Below are positions 34,433-44,081 of a DNA stretch of 64,000 nt, in pieces. Position 1 is the first letter of the stretch. Each line of letters opens with the position of its first letter. Made by a program: the position numbers and the translations under genes. Where the stretch lies: NCBI GenBank assembly GCA_011503125.2, contig WWBZ02000033.1, positions 3,534,001 to 3,598,000 on the forward strand, written 5' to 3'. The DNA is from Botryosphaeria dothidea. Its lineage: Eukaryota; Ascomycota; Dothideomycetes; Botryosphaeriales; Botryosphaeriaceae. The notes beneath the pieces were generated by a model. That model had not been told where the DNA came from and ran no database searches. It saw nothing but the letters and a program-made list of their open reading frames with translations.

Positions 34433-35102
34433 ATGAAGGTTGCCCTCTCCGCTCTCGTTGCCTTCTGCACCCTCGGACCCGCTGCTGCCACAATCGGAGA
34501 CGGCGATGCCGGAGCATCCAAGGTCATCACCGCCTACCCGCTCGGAATGCTGAACGACGAGTTCGTCTGCGAAAGTCAGTGACTCCTTTCCCACCTCGCT
34601 TACAATTTCCGCCAAGAGAGCGCTTGCTGATCGTCGCCCACAGGCCGCTGGAAAGTGAGGACCGTCAAGGAGCAGGCCAAGCTCGCCAGCAAGTTCGTCC
34701 CCACCGCCGACGGCACCGCGGCCGCCGGCGCTCCGAGTGGCTGGCCCAAGGAGTTCAACACCACCGACGACCATATCTTGCACGGTTGCTCTGGCTTCGT
34801 CTACCAGTGGCCTCTTACCGATCCCGCTTTCACGGTCAGTCATTCCCCTCTACCTTCCTAGCAGAAGTGATAGACTGTTCACCTTGAAACGTTACTGACA
34901 AATACGCAGGCTGACGGGAAAGTCGGTGCCGACTTCCTCCTCGTTGAGGCCGACTACGCTGGTGACAGGATTGAGCTCTGCAACGCCGTAAGTGCAGCAA
35001 GCGCTTCTTCTGTTTCGCATTCGAATGCTAACTTTGTAACAGGTCACCACCGGTGCCAATGGCGACTACGTTGAGTGCGACCACCACCGCAGCGAGTACT
35101 AA
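34433..35102 (+). CDS. Small secreted cysteine-containing protein
   Basis: Four exons, 34433-34574, 34644-34834, 34910-34987 and 35043-35102, giving 156 residues. The first 19-20 residues are a clear signal peptide (MKVALSALVAFCTLGPAAA). The mature part has four cysteines (VCES, HGC, ELC, ECD), which could form two disulfides, and no domain I recognise. Intron phases are 1, 0 and 0, and each join keeps the frame. Small size, secretion and paired cysteines are features of apoplastic proteins and candidate effectors, but nothing here shows a host role. A TATA-like TTTAAAA sits at 34313-34319, about 115 bp upstream. Confidence 0.8.
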
Positions 35103-36040
35103 ACTCCCTGGTCTCTCATCTACACCACGTCGAAGACTCGGCACTAAGACTTCTTTTGTACATACATGCATTCGCTTCTGAAGGAGGCAGAGTCTGTGGT
35201 TGATACCACGGTATTCACACGCTGATCTGATTTGGCGTTCACAGAGAAAGCCAGATAGACTATGTTCAACCTTGGAGTATGGCTTTCTAATATCAAGCGC
35301 GCTGTTGTCTCACGCTGTGTAACTTATCCTGCCAGTAAACTTATTAGCGAAATACAGAAGACAGACAAGAAGGCAGCATTTAGCAAGTGTGACCAACTAT
35401 CTCGTCACCACGCTCATTCCCGGTTGATTTCTGTTACAGCTGTTTAATGATATTCTTGTGACAGCATAGCATATCTAGCTTGTCCTGGGCTCAAGCTCGG
35501 ACTGTTTTGGCAGCATGACAACAGTCTCAACTTTCCGCACAGATTTCAAGATCGAAAGTAATCGATTCAGCTGATTCAAACGTTATACACGAGTATGAGC
35601 AAGGCCCAGAACCCAAGTCGCAGAGCAAGTCTAACAAATTGCATGTGCTTGCGCCATGGTGCCGAGATCTGCGATTCGCTGACGCCTCGCAGATCTTGGT
35701 GTTCATTTCGAGGGGTCATCCCGATTGGCCGGGTGACTAGTTGAACGACTTCTTAATTAACACACACCCGCATTGCCTTTAAACGTTTCGCCGCAACCTT
35801 CCGAGTGCCTGGTGATCGCGCTTCCCCACTTCAATATTTCAGACCCGTGACACGACAAAATCGGATTGCAGGTGGAATTGATGCAATCATACGCCATTTC
35901 TCTGCTCCAGATCCCACCGCGCCATCCCGAAAACCTCGCTTTGGCATCGCACCCCGCCCAAACCCCGGAATCCGCAAACCCGAAGCATCCGAAACCCCCC
36001 GTTTTCCCCCAATGCGCCAAACGACAAAGCCACCCCGTCC
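35103..36040. other. Intergenic region, nothing recognised
   Basis: It lies between the 3' ends of a secreted-protein gene and a membrane-protein gene. No supported gene. Confidence 0.5.
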
Positions 36041-36997
36041 TCACAAACTCTTCGGCGCAATCTCCTGCGCCTCGTGCGTCGTCCTCGACGAGTTCGCCGA
36101 CCCGCCGCCGCCGCCGCCGCCACCCCCCAGCTGCTCGACGTGATACGCCCACTCGACGTCCGGAAAGGCGCCGCGCGGGCGGCCGCAGCAGCACTGCACG
36201 CGCCCGAAGAACACCATGTCGGCGGGCACGAGCAGGCCGATGGCGGGCAGCGCGGCCGCGAGCGCCGCGAACCACGCGTACGCGTACCAGTCCGGGCTGA
36301 GGCCGTCGTAGACGACGAGGGCGTAGAGGACGGGGATGGGCATGGTGCAGGCGCCGTGCAGCACCATGGCCAGCCCGGCCAGCGCGTCGACGCGCAGCAG
36401 GCGCTTGCGGATCTCGCGCGTGCGGCGCGAGAAGGGCTCGACGACCTCGACGTGCGTGGCCCAGGCGTGGATGAGCTTGGTGCCGGCGAGGGTGAGGGCG
36501 GCGTCGGAGAGGAAGGCGCCCCAGATGACGATGTCGGCGCCGTGCTTGTAGTGGTCGGTGAGCGAGACGGCGATCGTGGCGAGCGAGAGCGCGAGCCAGC
36601 AGAGGAAGAGCGTCCAGCCGGGGTGGCGCGCGACGGTGCGCGGGGCGAGGACGACTTTGAGCGCGATGAGGTACTCGATGGCTTCGTGCTCGAGGAAGAA
36701 GTTGAACTTGACGACGGTGATGGGGTTGCGGTCGTAGAGGAAGATGAGCGCCGCGACGATGCCGGAGAGCGAGAAGAGCGCGCAGAGGTAGTAGAGGTCG
36801 AGCACCTTGCGCGGCTGGAACCAGCGGAAGGCGAAGGCGAAGCCGAAGACGAAGCCGTGTTGGAGCACGCCGAAGGCTAGGTTGTCGAGGCTGGGGTTGT
36901 AGAGCTTGGCCATGCCATACGGGCCGGTGAGTTCGGGGTTGTGGGTAGGGATGTCGGGTACTATATCCGGCGGCCTCGCTGCTGGATTGTCCGCCAT
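36041..36997 (-). CDS. Multi-pass membrane protein of unknown function
   Basis: A single exon of 318 residues. I do not recognise the family. Six to seven hydrophobic segments are visible, for example FGVLQHGFVFGFAFAF, YYLCALFSLSGIVAALIFLY, TLFLCWLALSLATIAVSL and FAALAAALPAIGLLVPADM. A basic loop (SRRTREIRKRLLR) lies before the last two, and a polyglycine run of nine near the C-terminus precedes a polar tail. The reading frame extends upstream to a TTG, but the first ATG is at 36997 and the preceding DNA looks like 5' UTR. Codon usage is strongly G/C in third positions, like that of the P450 and GMC genes. Confidence 0.75.
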   Translation of the reverse strand: MADNPAARPPDIVPDIPTHNPELTGPYGMAKLYNPSLDNLAFGVLQHGFVFGFAFAFRWFQPRKVLDLYYLCALFSLSGIVAALIFLYDRNPITVVKFNFFLEHEAIEYLIALKVVLAPRTVARHPGWTLFLCWLALSLATIAVSLTDHYKHGADIVIWGAFLSDAALTLAGTKLIHAWATHVEVVEPFSRRTREIRKRLLRVDALAGLAMVLHGACTMPIPVLYALVVYDGLSPDWYAYAWFAALAAALPAIGLLVPADMVFFGRVQCCCGRPRGAFPDVEWAYHVEQLGGGGGGGGGSANSSRTTHEAQEIAPKSL

Positions 36998-37489
36998 TGT
37001 TGCGATTATTGGGGAATCGTTGTGGACACTAAATTGCAAGACAGACGGGTAATTTGGGAAAATTTATCCCGACTGGGCGAGCATGAACACCAACAGTCGT
37101 TCAAAGACACTACCGCAGAACGTCAGGTCGGAAACGAGGACAGAGGAAGGGGAGAGAGCGTATGCAGGAGGGCAGAGATAAAATGAACGCGCCCCCTTCT
37201 CGAACACTGGGATGAGGCATTAGTGCAATAAGTAGCTTTTGCGAACCATCGATCTTCAGACTTTAGCCGTGGTGTTTCTATCTCGGTCGCCACACTTTGT
37301 GCTCATTCGGGGCCAGCCGTAACGTTCACGAATCGTTTGTGGCATTCAATTCTATAATTGAAAATAAACTATGAGGACCCTGCCAAAGAACGTTTTACCC
37401 AAAGCTTATTGGATCCGATTGTCCGGCGCATGAAGCTAACCGAAGCATAATACCATCGTTTCCTTTTTGCATTGACTGTGTGACGTGTT
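36998..37489. other. Intergenic region, nothing recognised
   Basis: Upstream DNA of the membrane-protein gene and 3' flank of a small secreted-protein candidate. Confidence 0.45.
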
Positions 37490-37888
37490 TTACGGATTAT
37501 AAGCAGATTTCGGGCTGTACATGGCATTTGGAACAAGATTAGGAGCATTCACTGTAAGTGACGTTCCCTGTTGCGGAGGGAAACTCCGGCCGTGGAACCT
37601 CTCTCTCCGTGCACCAAAAAGAGGATAGGTGCCGGCGAACCGAACCTGACAGCCAGTCAGTGCTCTGATACCCGATACCTTAAAGCTTAATGGTTTGGCC
37701 GGGTAGAGACAAATGTAGGTTCGTGGCGTATGCCAAGCTCTCTGGCTGGTGGCTACGGCCACGACTTTGGAAAGAGTGGCTCCTGGATATTGCTCAATTG
37801 AATGGGCGTGCTCAGGAAGTTCCAAGGAAAACACCGACATCGAAGTGATAGAGGCAACCAGTGAGAGCAACAGCAAGGTGTTTGACAT
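37490..37888 (-). CDS. Putative small secreted protein
   Basis: An open frame of 132 residues that begins with a plausible signal peptide (MSNTLLLLSLVASITSMSVF) after an A/T-rich leader. The frame stays open further upstream, but that part looks like 5' UTR. The mature part has only two cysteines and no domain I recognise; it ends with a Pro/Asn-rich stretch. It is divergent from the terpene-cyclase gene, with 362 bp between the starts. Without an alignment the call rests on the signal peptide alone. Confidence 0.45.
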   Translation of the reverse strand: MSNTLLLLSLVASITSMSVFSLELPEHAHSIEQYPGATLSKVVAVATSQRAWHTPRTYICLYPAKPLSFKVSGIRALTGCQVRFAGTYPLFGARRERFHGRSFPPQQGTSLTVNAPNLVPNAMYSPKSAYNP

Positions 37889-38250
37889 ATTTATATTATT
37901 GAAGATCGGAGGGAACAAGCAGAGCTGAGCCAACGAAAGGCTTGGCTGGAAGGTTTCAACTATGTTCCATGACAGAGCGCTCCGTGCCGCTCGGGCTTCC
38001 GCCCAGTACCGGTACATGGTAGAAAGTATCGAACCATGGGTGCTCGAGTCCAATAATAGAAGTCACTGCTGTACTTGGCGTTCGGGCCAGGCAGTGGCTG
38101 AAGGAGCACCCAGCTGTGGTGACAAGCCATATAAAACAGACTGAAAAGTGAACGCGTTCACGGTGATCTAATCATTCTCCATCGTTTTGCTGTCTGCTCT
38201 TTAATCACATTGTATCCTATCACCTAGATTGCTCTCAAGTGCTCTCCAAG

Positions 38251-39504
38251 ATGAATACTCGCGTCAGAAAAATGGGTGTTTACATGAGACACCGACTACG
38301 TCGGACCCACAAAAATCAATATCAAGAGGTATGTGAATGTCATGATTGACGTCCTCGTGCAGACGTATGTGTGATTCATGATAGCTTACAGTGACAGTCC
38401 ACCCCCAAAATGCCATTGAAGATCGAGCATGTTCAGTATAGCTTTATCAATGAGCCAGCTGAGGTAAGAGTCACTTGCAAACGTGTAAGAAGCTACATAC
38501 TGAATCTTCTTTAGCTCCAAGTCCCCGACCTCGGCCACACGACAGCCATTCCCACCTCTGCTATCGATCAAGAAAACCTCGACGATCACCTAACCTGGAG
38601 AACGTATACCGAGCCTTGGAATACCGGAGGAGAAGAAGCATTGGTTAAGGCCAGCGCGAAGGAAGTCGGGATAGTGCGGAATGCATTCCCGCATGTATCC
38701 AGCCCCGAGGCCATGCTTGCAATGGCAGCCTGGTTCTCGGTCTTACTCATCGTTGACGACTTGGTGGAGAGCATGGGGGTTGGCGATGCCCGAGAGGCAC
38801 TCACCGTCTCAATTAAGATTCTTCGCGGATCTTGTCTCGCGGCATCAGAAGGTCAGTTTGGTCACTCGCATAGACTCCTCCCAGCTGACCGTGTCCTAGA
38901 ACCGAATAAACCAATAGTCAAAGTTTTCCATGTTATTAGAAGTCTTTGGACACGAATCCACTACCTGCTGGACCAGGATCTCGCTCAAGCGATGCTTAAA
39001 GATATTAGAGCCTGTCTCGAGGGACAGCTGGCTGAGCTTCAGTACCGCAATACGCCGTGCACGAGCCTTGCCGAGTACGCCTGCATTCGCCGTCACTCCA
39101 TTGGTGCTATGCCCTTCCTCACACTCACCTGTCTGGAACTCAGTAGAGAGATTCCGAACAGACAGGAGAAGCTCTTGCGTCATATCAAAGATATTGTCGT
39201 TTCAATAGTGTTTCTCCAGAATGACTTGGTAGGCCTGGAGAAGGATTTGAAAGAAGAAGCGACCATGAATGCGTTCATGGTGAGGAGTCGTTCAAGAGCA
39301 ACGTCGCCGATCCCCACTCTGCAAGACATTCGAGAACTTGCCCACCAACACAACACAATGGTCTCTGAAGCACTGTTCATCTGCAGAAGTAGCTGTGGAT
39401 TTGAGGATTCGGAGGGTTACAGGTTGGCTGTGGCGTCTGTTGTTTCGTTCATCAGCACGCACTTGACGTGGGCCAAGAAGTCTAAGCGGTATGATGTCGC
39501 ATAG
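38251..39504 (+). CDS. Terpene cyclase (class I isoprenoid synthase fold)
   Basis: Best model: exons 38251-38328, 38398-38463, 38515-38851 and 38900-39504, 361 residues, normal for fungal sesquiterpene cyclases. Class I marks are in order: the Asp-rich Mg-binding motif in VLLIVDDLVESMG, the diphosphate-sensing Arg in YACIRRHSIGAMPFL, the second metal motif QNDLVGLEKDL, and the C-terminal Arg-Tyr pair in KKSKRYD. The second motif has Gly where Ser is usual and ends in Asp rather than Glu. The enzyme would ionise farnesyl (or geranylgeranyl) diphosphate and cyclise it; the product cannot be told. The 48 bp intron at 38852-38899 is in frame and could be retained. The start may instead be ATG 38410. 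Confidence 0.82.
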
Positions 39505-41017
39505 CTCGTTAGTCTTGCAATCAAATGAGACATGGCTCTTCAGCCCTAGGATGCTCGATAGACTAAGGATGTGAGAAACTGTGGTGCAAAGCATTCTTGG
39601 AAGGTCCAAGAGATGAGAAGTGCCGAAAGTGAATGCTATGCCGTCAGTATTCGGTTTCTACTCCGTTAGTCTCGTAGACATCAAGCATGATGCCAGCTAC
39701 AATGCTGACATCAAACAACAAATATTGGACTTCAGCTGCGGCTGAATGTTGGAATCGAGGCCATGGATGTTCCCAGCACTATATAAGCTTCAGTCTTGAG
39801 CATAAACGGAAAATGATTAGACTAGTTTTCACCGCCCGCTTGCTTGTAGATTAAGTTTGGAGGATTGTGCTGTGGTCGGTCTTTTACAAAAGAGAATGAG
39901 GGTGAAGGGAGAGAATTGACCCTTGATCGTACGAGAGCTTATCCTATGTACTGGGTGTTCGTCTCTTCTTTGATGGCCAGCATTTTCCTCAGTCGTTTCC
40001 CACTCTGCCGTCTCTGTCGATTCATAGCCAGGGCTCTAAGCCCCTTCTGGTTGACGGCTAAACGAATTTGGGAGTAGTTGCAATTTTCATCAGATTTCAC
40101 TTTTCGCTACTACGTTTAGGTCAGCTAGGTTTTTCCCATTGCTATTTCGCGTGCACCTTTCGCATCTTTGCCCATTCAGCGTAAAGATGGGTTTGCGTCT
40201 TTGCAGCGGATTCGTCCCCACGTGCTTTGCGCTGTCAGGTATTCTATCATTCCAGCACGCCCAGAAATGCCGAGGCCCGAGGCAAGGAAGTCCTCACGTC
40301 CAAGCCCTATATTGAAAGTTCGTTTTTCCTCGGCCGCAGAAACATGCGAGGCTCCAAAGATGTGCGAGTAGGGTCTTGTTTCCCGTCTTGGCCGTGCCTT
40401 TGCACGCCTTGCCAATACCCGGGCTCCACTCAACCCACTATTTTTGGAGCTGAGAATGCAAGAATTCCAAAACATATCTCAACCAAGGCAAGAGTGAAGC
40501 ATCCCCGACAAATCAGCTTGAAGATATGCCCGCAATAAGATGCGGCTCGACTGTGCGGAGACGGGAAGATCAGATCTTTGATCGCCCAGGAACCATGCTG
40601 GCGGTATCACGCGCCATTTATCAGTTTCTCCGCCTCTGCTCGGCAGTCACTCCAGCCATACTCGCTTTGGCATATAGCGCTGACAACAGATGGCTTTCCC
40701 CACCGCCACGGCGTATAGCACCACGTATCATGACGGAATCACTGATGGTTCGCAGCGACGAGCGAATATTTCGTCCTTGTTTTTTTCCAGATCTTCTGCA
40801 CGTCAGACAAGGATTTTCGCCAGGACGGACAAAACTCGATCTCGACAATTCTGTAAGCAGCTGAAAAGGAACCTCAGGAATGGCATGAGATTGGAACTGG
40901 CCGGCTGCTGTACGCTATTTCCGGACGCTCTCATTTCAGTATTTAATGGGGTGGTCCCTCTGGGCTACCATCCGCCATCAGACTGGTGCCTCCATTACCT
41001 CTCAACCGTTCGTTAAG
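39505..41017. other. Intergenic region, 1.5 kb
   Basis: 3' flank of the terpene cyclase and promoter of the GMC oxidoreductase. Short frames only; no domain seen. Confidence 0.5.
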
Positions 41018-42952
41018 ATGCTGTTGCACCGGCTTTTCCTCCTTCTCGCATCCTCCGCCAGCCTCGTCCGGTCACAGACCAGTTTGACTGGGTATGAGTA
41101 TATCGTAGTTGGCTCCGGGGCAGGCGGAGGACCTTTGGCCGCTCGGCTTGCACTTGCCGGTCACAAAACACTTCTGATTGAGGCAGGTGATGATCAAGGA
41201 GCGAAAGACAACTACACTGTTCCTGCATACCAAGCCAAGTCCACCGAAGATCCAAACATTGCTTGGGATTTCTTCGTGAGACATTATGCGGATGACACCC
41301 GCCAGCGAAGAGACTACAAGCTCACGTACGACACACCCAACGGCCAGTACACTGGACTGAACCCACCGCCCGGATCCACCATCAAAGGCGTTCTTTATCC
41401 CCGCTCTGCCACCTTGGGAGGATGCACCGCCCACAATGCTCTTGTCACTGTCTATCCCCACCGCAAAGATTTCCAGAACATTGCAGACCTCACGGGCGAT
41501 GCCTCCTGGTCCCCCGACAACATGCGCAAGTACTTCGTCCGCATGGAAGACAAAAACTACCTCTCGCTGCAACCCGCCGGCCACGGCTATGACGGCTGGT
41601 TCAGCACCCAAGTAGCACCCATCGACCTTGCCCTCCGCGACCCCCAACTCCTCAGCCTCCTCACCGGCGCCGGCTTCGCCCTCGGCAACTACTCCAACAC
41701 CATCATCAACATCGCCACCCTCCTCGCCGGCGACGCCAACGCCGACACGGCCGCCCGCGACCGCAACCCGGCCCTCTACCAAATCCCCATCGCCTCGCGC
41801 GACCGCCGCCGCAACGGCTCGCGCGAGTTCATCCTGCAGGTCGCCAACGCGCGCAACCGCGACGGCTCGAAGCGCTACCCGCTCGATGTCCGCCTCAACT
41901 GCCACGTCACGAAGGTCACCTTCGACACGTCCACGCCGCCGCGCGCCACCGGCGTCGAGTTCCTCGACGGCCGCGGCCTCTACCGCGCGAGCCCGCTGTC
42001 CCGCAGCGCCGGTCGCGGCACCCCCGGCCGCGCCGCCGCCTCGCGCGAGGTCGTCGTCAGCGGCGGCGCGTACAACAGCCCGCAGCTGCTCAAGCTCAGC
42101 GGGATCGGCCCCGCCGCCGAGCTGCACCGCTTCGGCATCCCCGTCGTCGCGGACCGTCCCGGCGTCGGCGCCAACCTGCAGGACCACTACGAGGTCACCG
42201 TGCAGGGCCGGGCGCCGGCCGACTTCGCCATCTTGAGCGGGTGCACCTTCGGCTTTGGTGGCGCGGCGGATATGTGTCTGGCGCGGTGGCGCGCGAGCCT
42301 GCCGCTGGTGGGCACGACGTACGACTCGTCCGGGTTCGCGGGCGCCATGTTCCAGCGCACCAGCGCGACGCCGGACGGGAGTTACGACATCTTCGCGTTT
42401 GGCGGGCCGGTCAATTTCAGGGGCTATTTCCCCGGGTATAGCGTCAATGCTACGAGGGAGCACAACTGGTGGAGCTGGGCGATCCTCAAGGCGCATCCGA
42501 GGAATCGCGCGGGGAGCGTCACGCTGAGGAGTGCGGATCCGCTGGATGTGCCGAATGTGCTGTTTAACTATTTCGATACGGGTGATGCTGGCTCGGATCA
42601 GGATTTGCAGGAGATTGTCGAGGGGATCACGTTGGCGCGGGATGCGTTCAAGAGGCAGTTGGTGCCGATCAGAGAAGAGTTGCCTGGCCCGGGCGTGCAG
42701 ACGGCGGACCAGGTGCGGACGTACATTAAGGATACCGCTTGGGGTCATCACTGCTCGTCCACATGTCCGATTGGCACGGATAGTGATCCGATGGCGGTGC
42801 TGGACTCGAAGTTCAGGGTCAGAGGTGTTCAGGGGCTGAGGGTTGTGGATGCCTCGGTTTATCCAAGGATTCCGGGCACCTTCACTGCGGTGTCAACATA
42901 CATGGTTGGAGAGAAGGCGGCAGATGACATCCTGGCTGAGTTAAGTGGATAA
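41018..42952 (+). CDS. Secreted GMC oxidoreductase (FAD)
   Basis: A single exon, 644 residues, typical for glucose-methanol-choline oxidoreductases. A signal peptide (MLLHRLFLLLASSASLVRSQ) is followed by YIVVGSGAGGGPLAARLA, the FAD dinucleotide-binding motif, and LLIEAGDD. GMC signature 1 is at PRSATLGGCTAHNALVTVYP and signature 2 at VVVSGGAYNSPQLLKLSGIGP. The catalytic region has WGHHCSSTCPIG, where one His of the usual His-His/His-Asn pair is visible, then RVVDASVYPRIPGTF. It oxidises alcohols outside the cell or in the secretory route. Fungal clusters use such enzymes for late tailoring steps, for example patulin synthase. The start at 41018 is chosen because the signal peptide begins there; an upstream in-frame ATG at 40946 would bury it. 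Confidence 0.93.
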   Translation: MLLHRLFLLLASSASLVRSQTSLTGYEYIVVGSGAGGGPLAARLALAGHKTLLIEAGDDQGAKDNYTVPAYQAKSTEDPNIAWDFFVRHYADDTRQRRDYKLTYDTPNGQYTGLNPPPGSTIKGVLYPRSATLGGCTAHNALVTVYPHRKDFQNIADLTGDASWSPDNMRKYFVRMEDKNYLSLQPAGHGYDGWFSTQVAPIDLALRDPQLLSLLTGAGFALGNYSNTIINIATLLAGDANADTAARDRNPALYQIPIASRDRRRNGSREFILQVANARNRDGSKRYPLDVRLNCHVTKVTFDTSTPPRATGVEFLDGRGLYRASPLSRSAGRGTPGRAAASREVVVSGGAYNSPQLLKLSGIGPAAELHRFGIPVVADRPGVGANLQDHYEVTVQGRAPADFAILSGCTFGFGGAADMCLARWRASLPLVGTTYDSSGFAGAMFQRTSATPDGSYDIFAFGGPVNFRGYFPGYSVNATREHNWWSWAILKAHPRNRAGSVTLRSADPLDVPNVLFNYFDTGDAGSDQDLQEIVEGITLARDAFKRQLVPIREELPGPGVQTADQVRTYIKDTAWGHHCSSTCPIGTDSDPMAVLDSKFRVRGVQGLRVVDASVYPRIPGTFTAVSTYMVGEKAADDILAELSG

Positions 42953-43088
42953 TTGCTAATCGTCATGCCGTTTTTCTTTCCTACGGGGGCAATGTCAATG
43001 CAGGATTTCAACAGATTGTGCATTCACGTAGCCAGAAACTCCATTTGTAATGAGAAAGAAAGCCGTCTAGGCTTCAAGATTGTGCTAA

Positions 43089-43660
43089 TCAGTCGAAATC
43101 AATGCTAAGGACTTCTGTGGTTGTCAAAGTCCTGAAAGGAAATATGCACCATGGCTCTGCGTCGTTGGTGCTGGAGAAGACTTCACCGACGAGAACCGGT
43201 GCGACAGTGTCGGCGGCAGCACCACCGGTGCCTTGGAAGATCCGTGCTGCTAGGAGAGAGTCGCATGAGGAAGCAAGAACGCACCATACTGTGCAGAGGG
43301 TCATGACGAGTGTGGCTGCGATGAGCACTGGTCGATGGCCCATGCTTTCGATAAAGAGGAAACAAAAGAGCAGTTGCAAGACCGAGGAAAAGCATGTTTA
43401 CCTCTTCATCGAACGTACTTGTGAGCACCCATGGAGCCGTTCATTCGGCCAATGGGAATTCATTCCGGGAAAATAGATAGGTAGGGCTGTGAGCTTACCG
43501 CAATCAGGTGTGACAAGTCCGACATTGGCTGAGGATCATACGGAAATGCGGCATGATAAAGTTGAAGCGCCGGTGCAACGATCAAGCTATTGAAATTGGC
43601 AACGAACGCGTAAAAGGACACTACGAGCAACAACACCACTGTACAAGCATCAGTCTTCGA
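43089..43660 (-). pseudogene. MFS transporter remnant, N-terminal part only
   Basis: On the minus strand a readable first helix (LLLVVSFYAFVANFNSLIVAP) with a loop lies at about 43640-43500. After a GTAAGC donor and a possible acceptor near 43425 it continues VNMLFLGLATALLFPLY, the typical second MFS helix. One extra G at about 43334 then shifts the frame, after which VLIAATLVMTLCTVWCVLA and ARIFQGTGGAAADTVAP continue through helix four. The text stops being MFS-like near 43150. About eight helices are missing, so this cannot be a working transporter. Confidence 0.7.
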
Positions 43661-44081
43661 GGATCGAAATCAAAAGTCAAGCAAAAGGCTGGCTAGGGGA
43701 AACTTGAGGCAGCTCGGATTGTCGAACATTTTACTACTACTGACAAGACGACATTTCGAGAGGTTCAGCGATACAATGGTCCAATCAAGCGTGAGACTAC
43801 TTGTGCTCAACACGTGACACATAGCCAGTATGCTCCCTTTTCCGACAGAAAGGATGCAGCTGTTACTGCGGTGTAAGTGGTTTCGCAATGTTAGAAGACG
43901 GAGGCAGTTGTTCCTTTGATCAGACACCCCACTTTCCTGATCCATCGCATGACGCAGCTCCGACAGCCCCTCCGAAGACCGACGCGTCTCCTCCACATGA
44001 CCTGACAGTCTTCTCCCGGGAGATTCTGAGCTCAACCAGACTCAATTCACTCAGTAACATTCAAAAAGCTCTAGCATCAAC
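43661..44081. promoter_or_regulatory. Upstream region of the sulfatase gene
   Basis: Gap between the divergent MFS remnant and the sulfatase. No distinct element was recognised. Confidence 0.35.

Noticed and set aside
33806..34470. Shared string CTCGTTGCCTTCTGC at about 33803 and 34452
   Set aside because: Only about 15 bases match, with unrelated flanks; likely chance rather than a duplication.
41072..42751. A 559-codon minus-strand frame opposite the GMC oxidoreductase
   Set aside because: Same kind of antisense shadow; low-complexity Ala/Arg/Val-rich translation and no domain.
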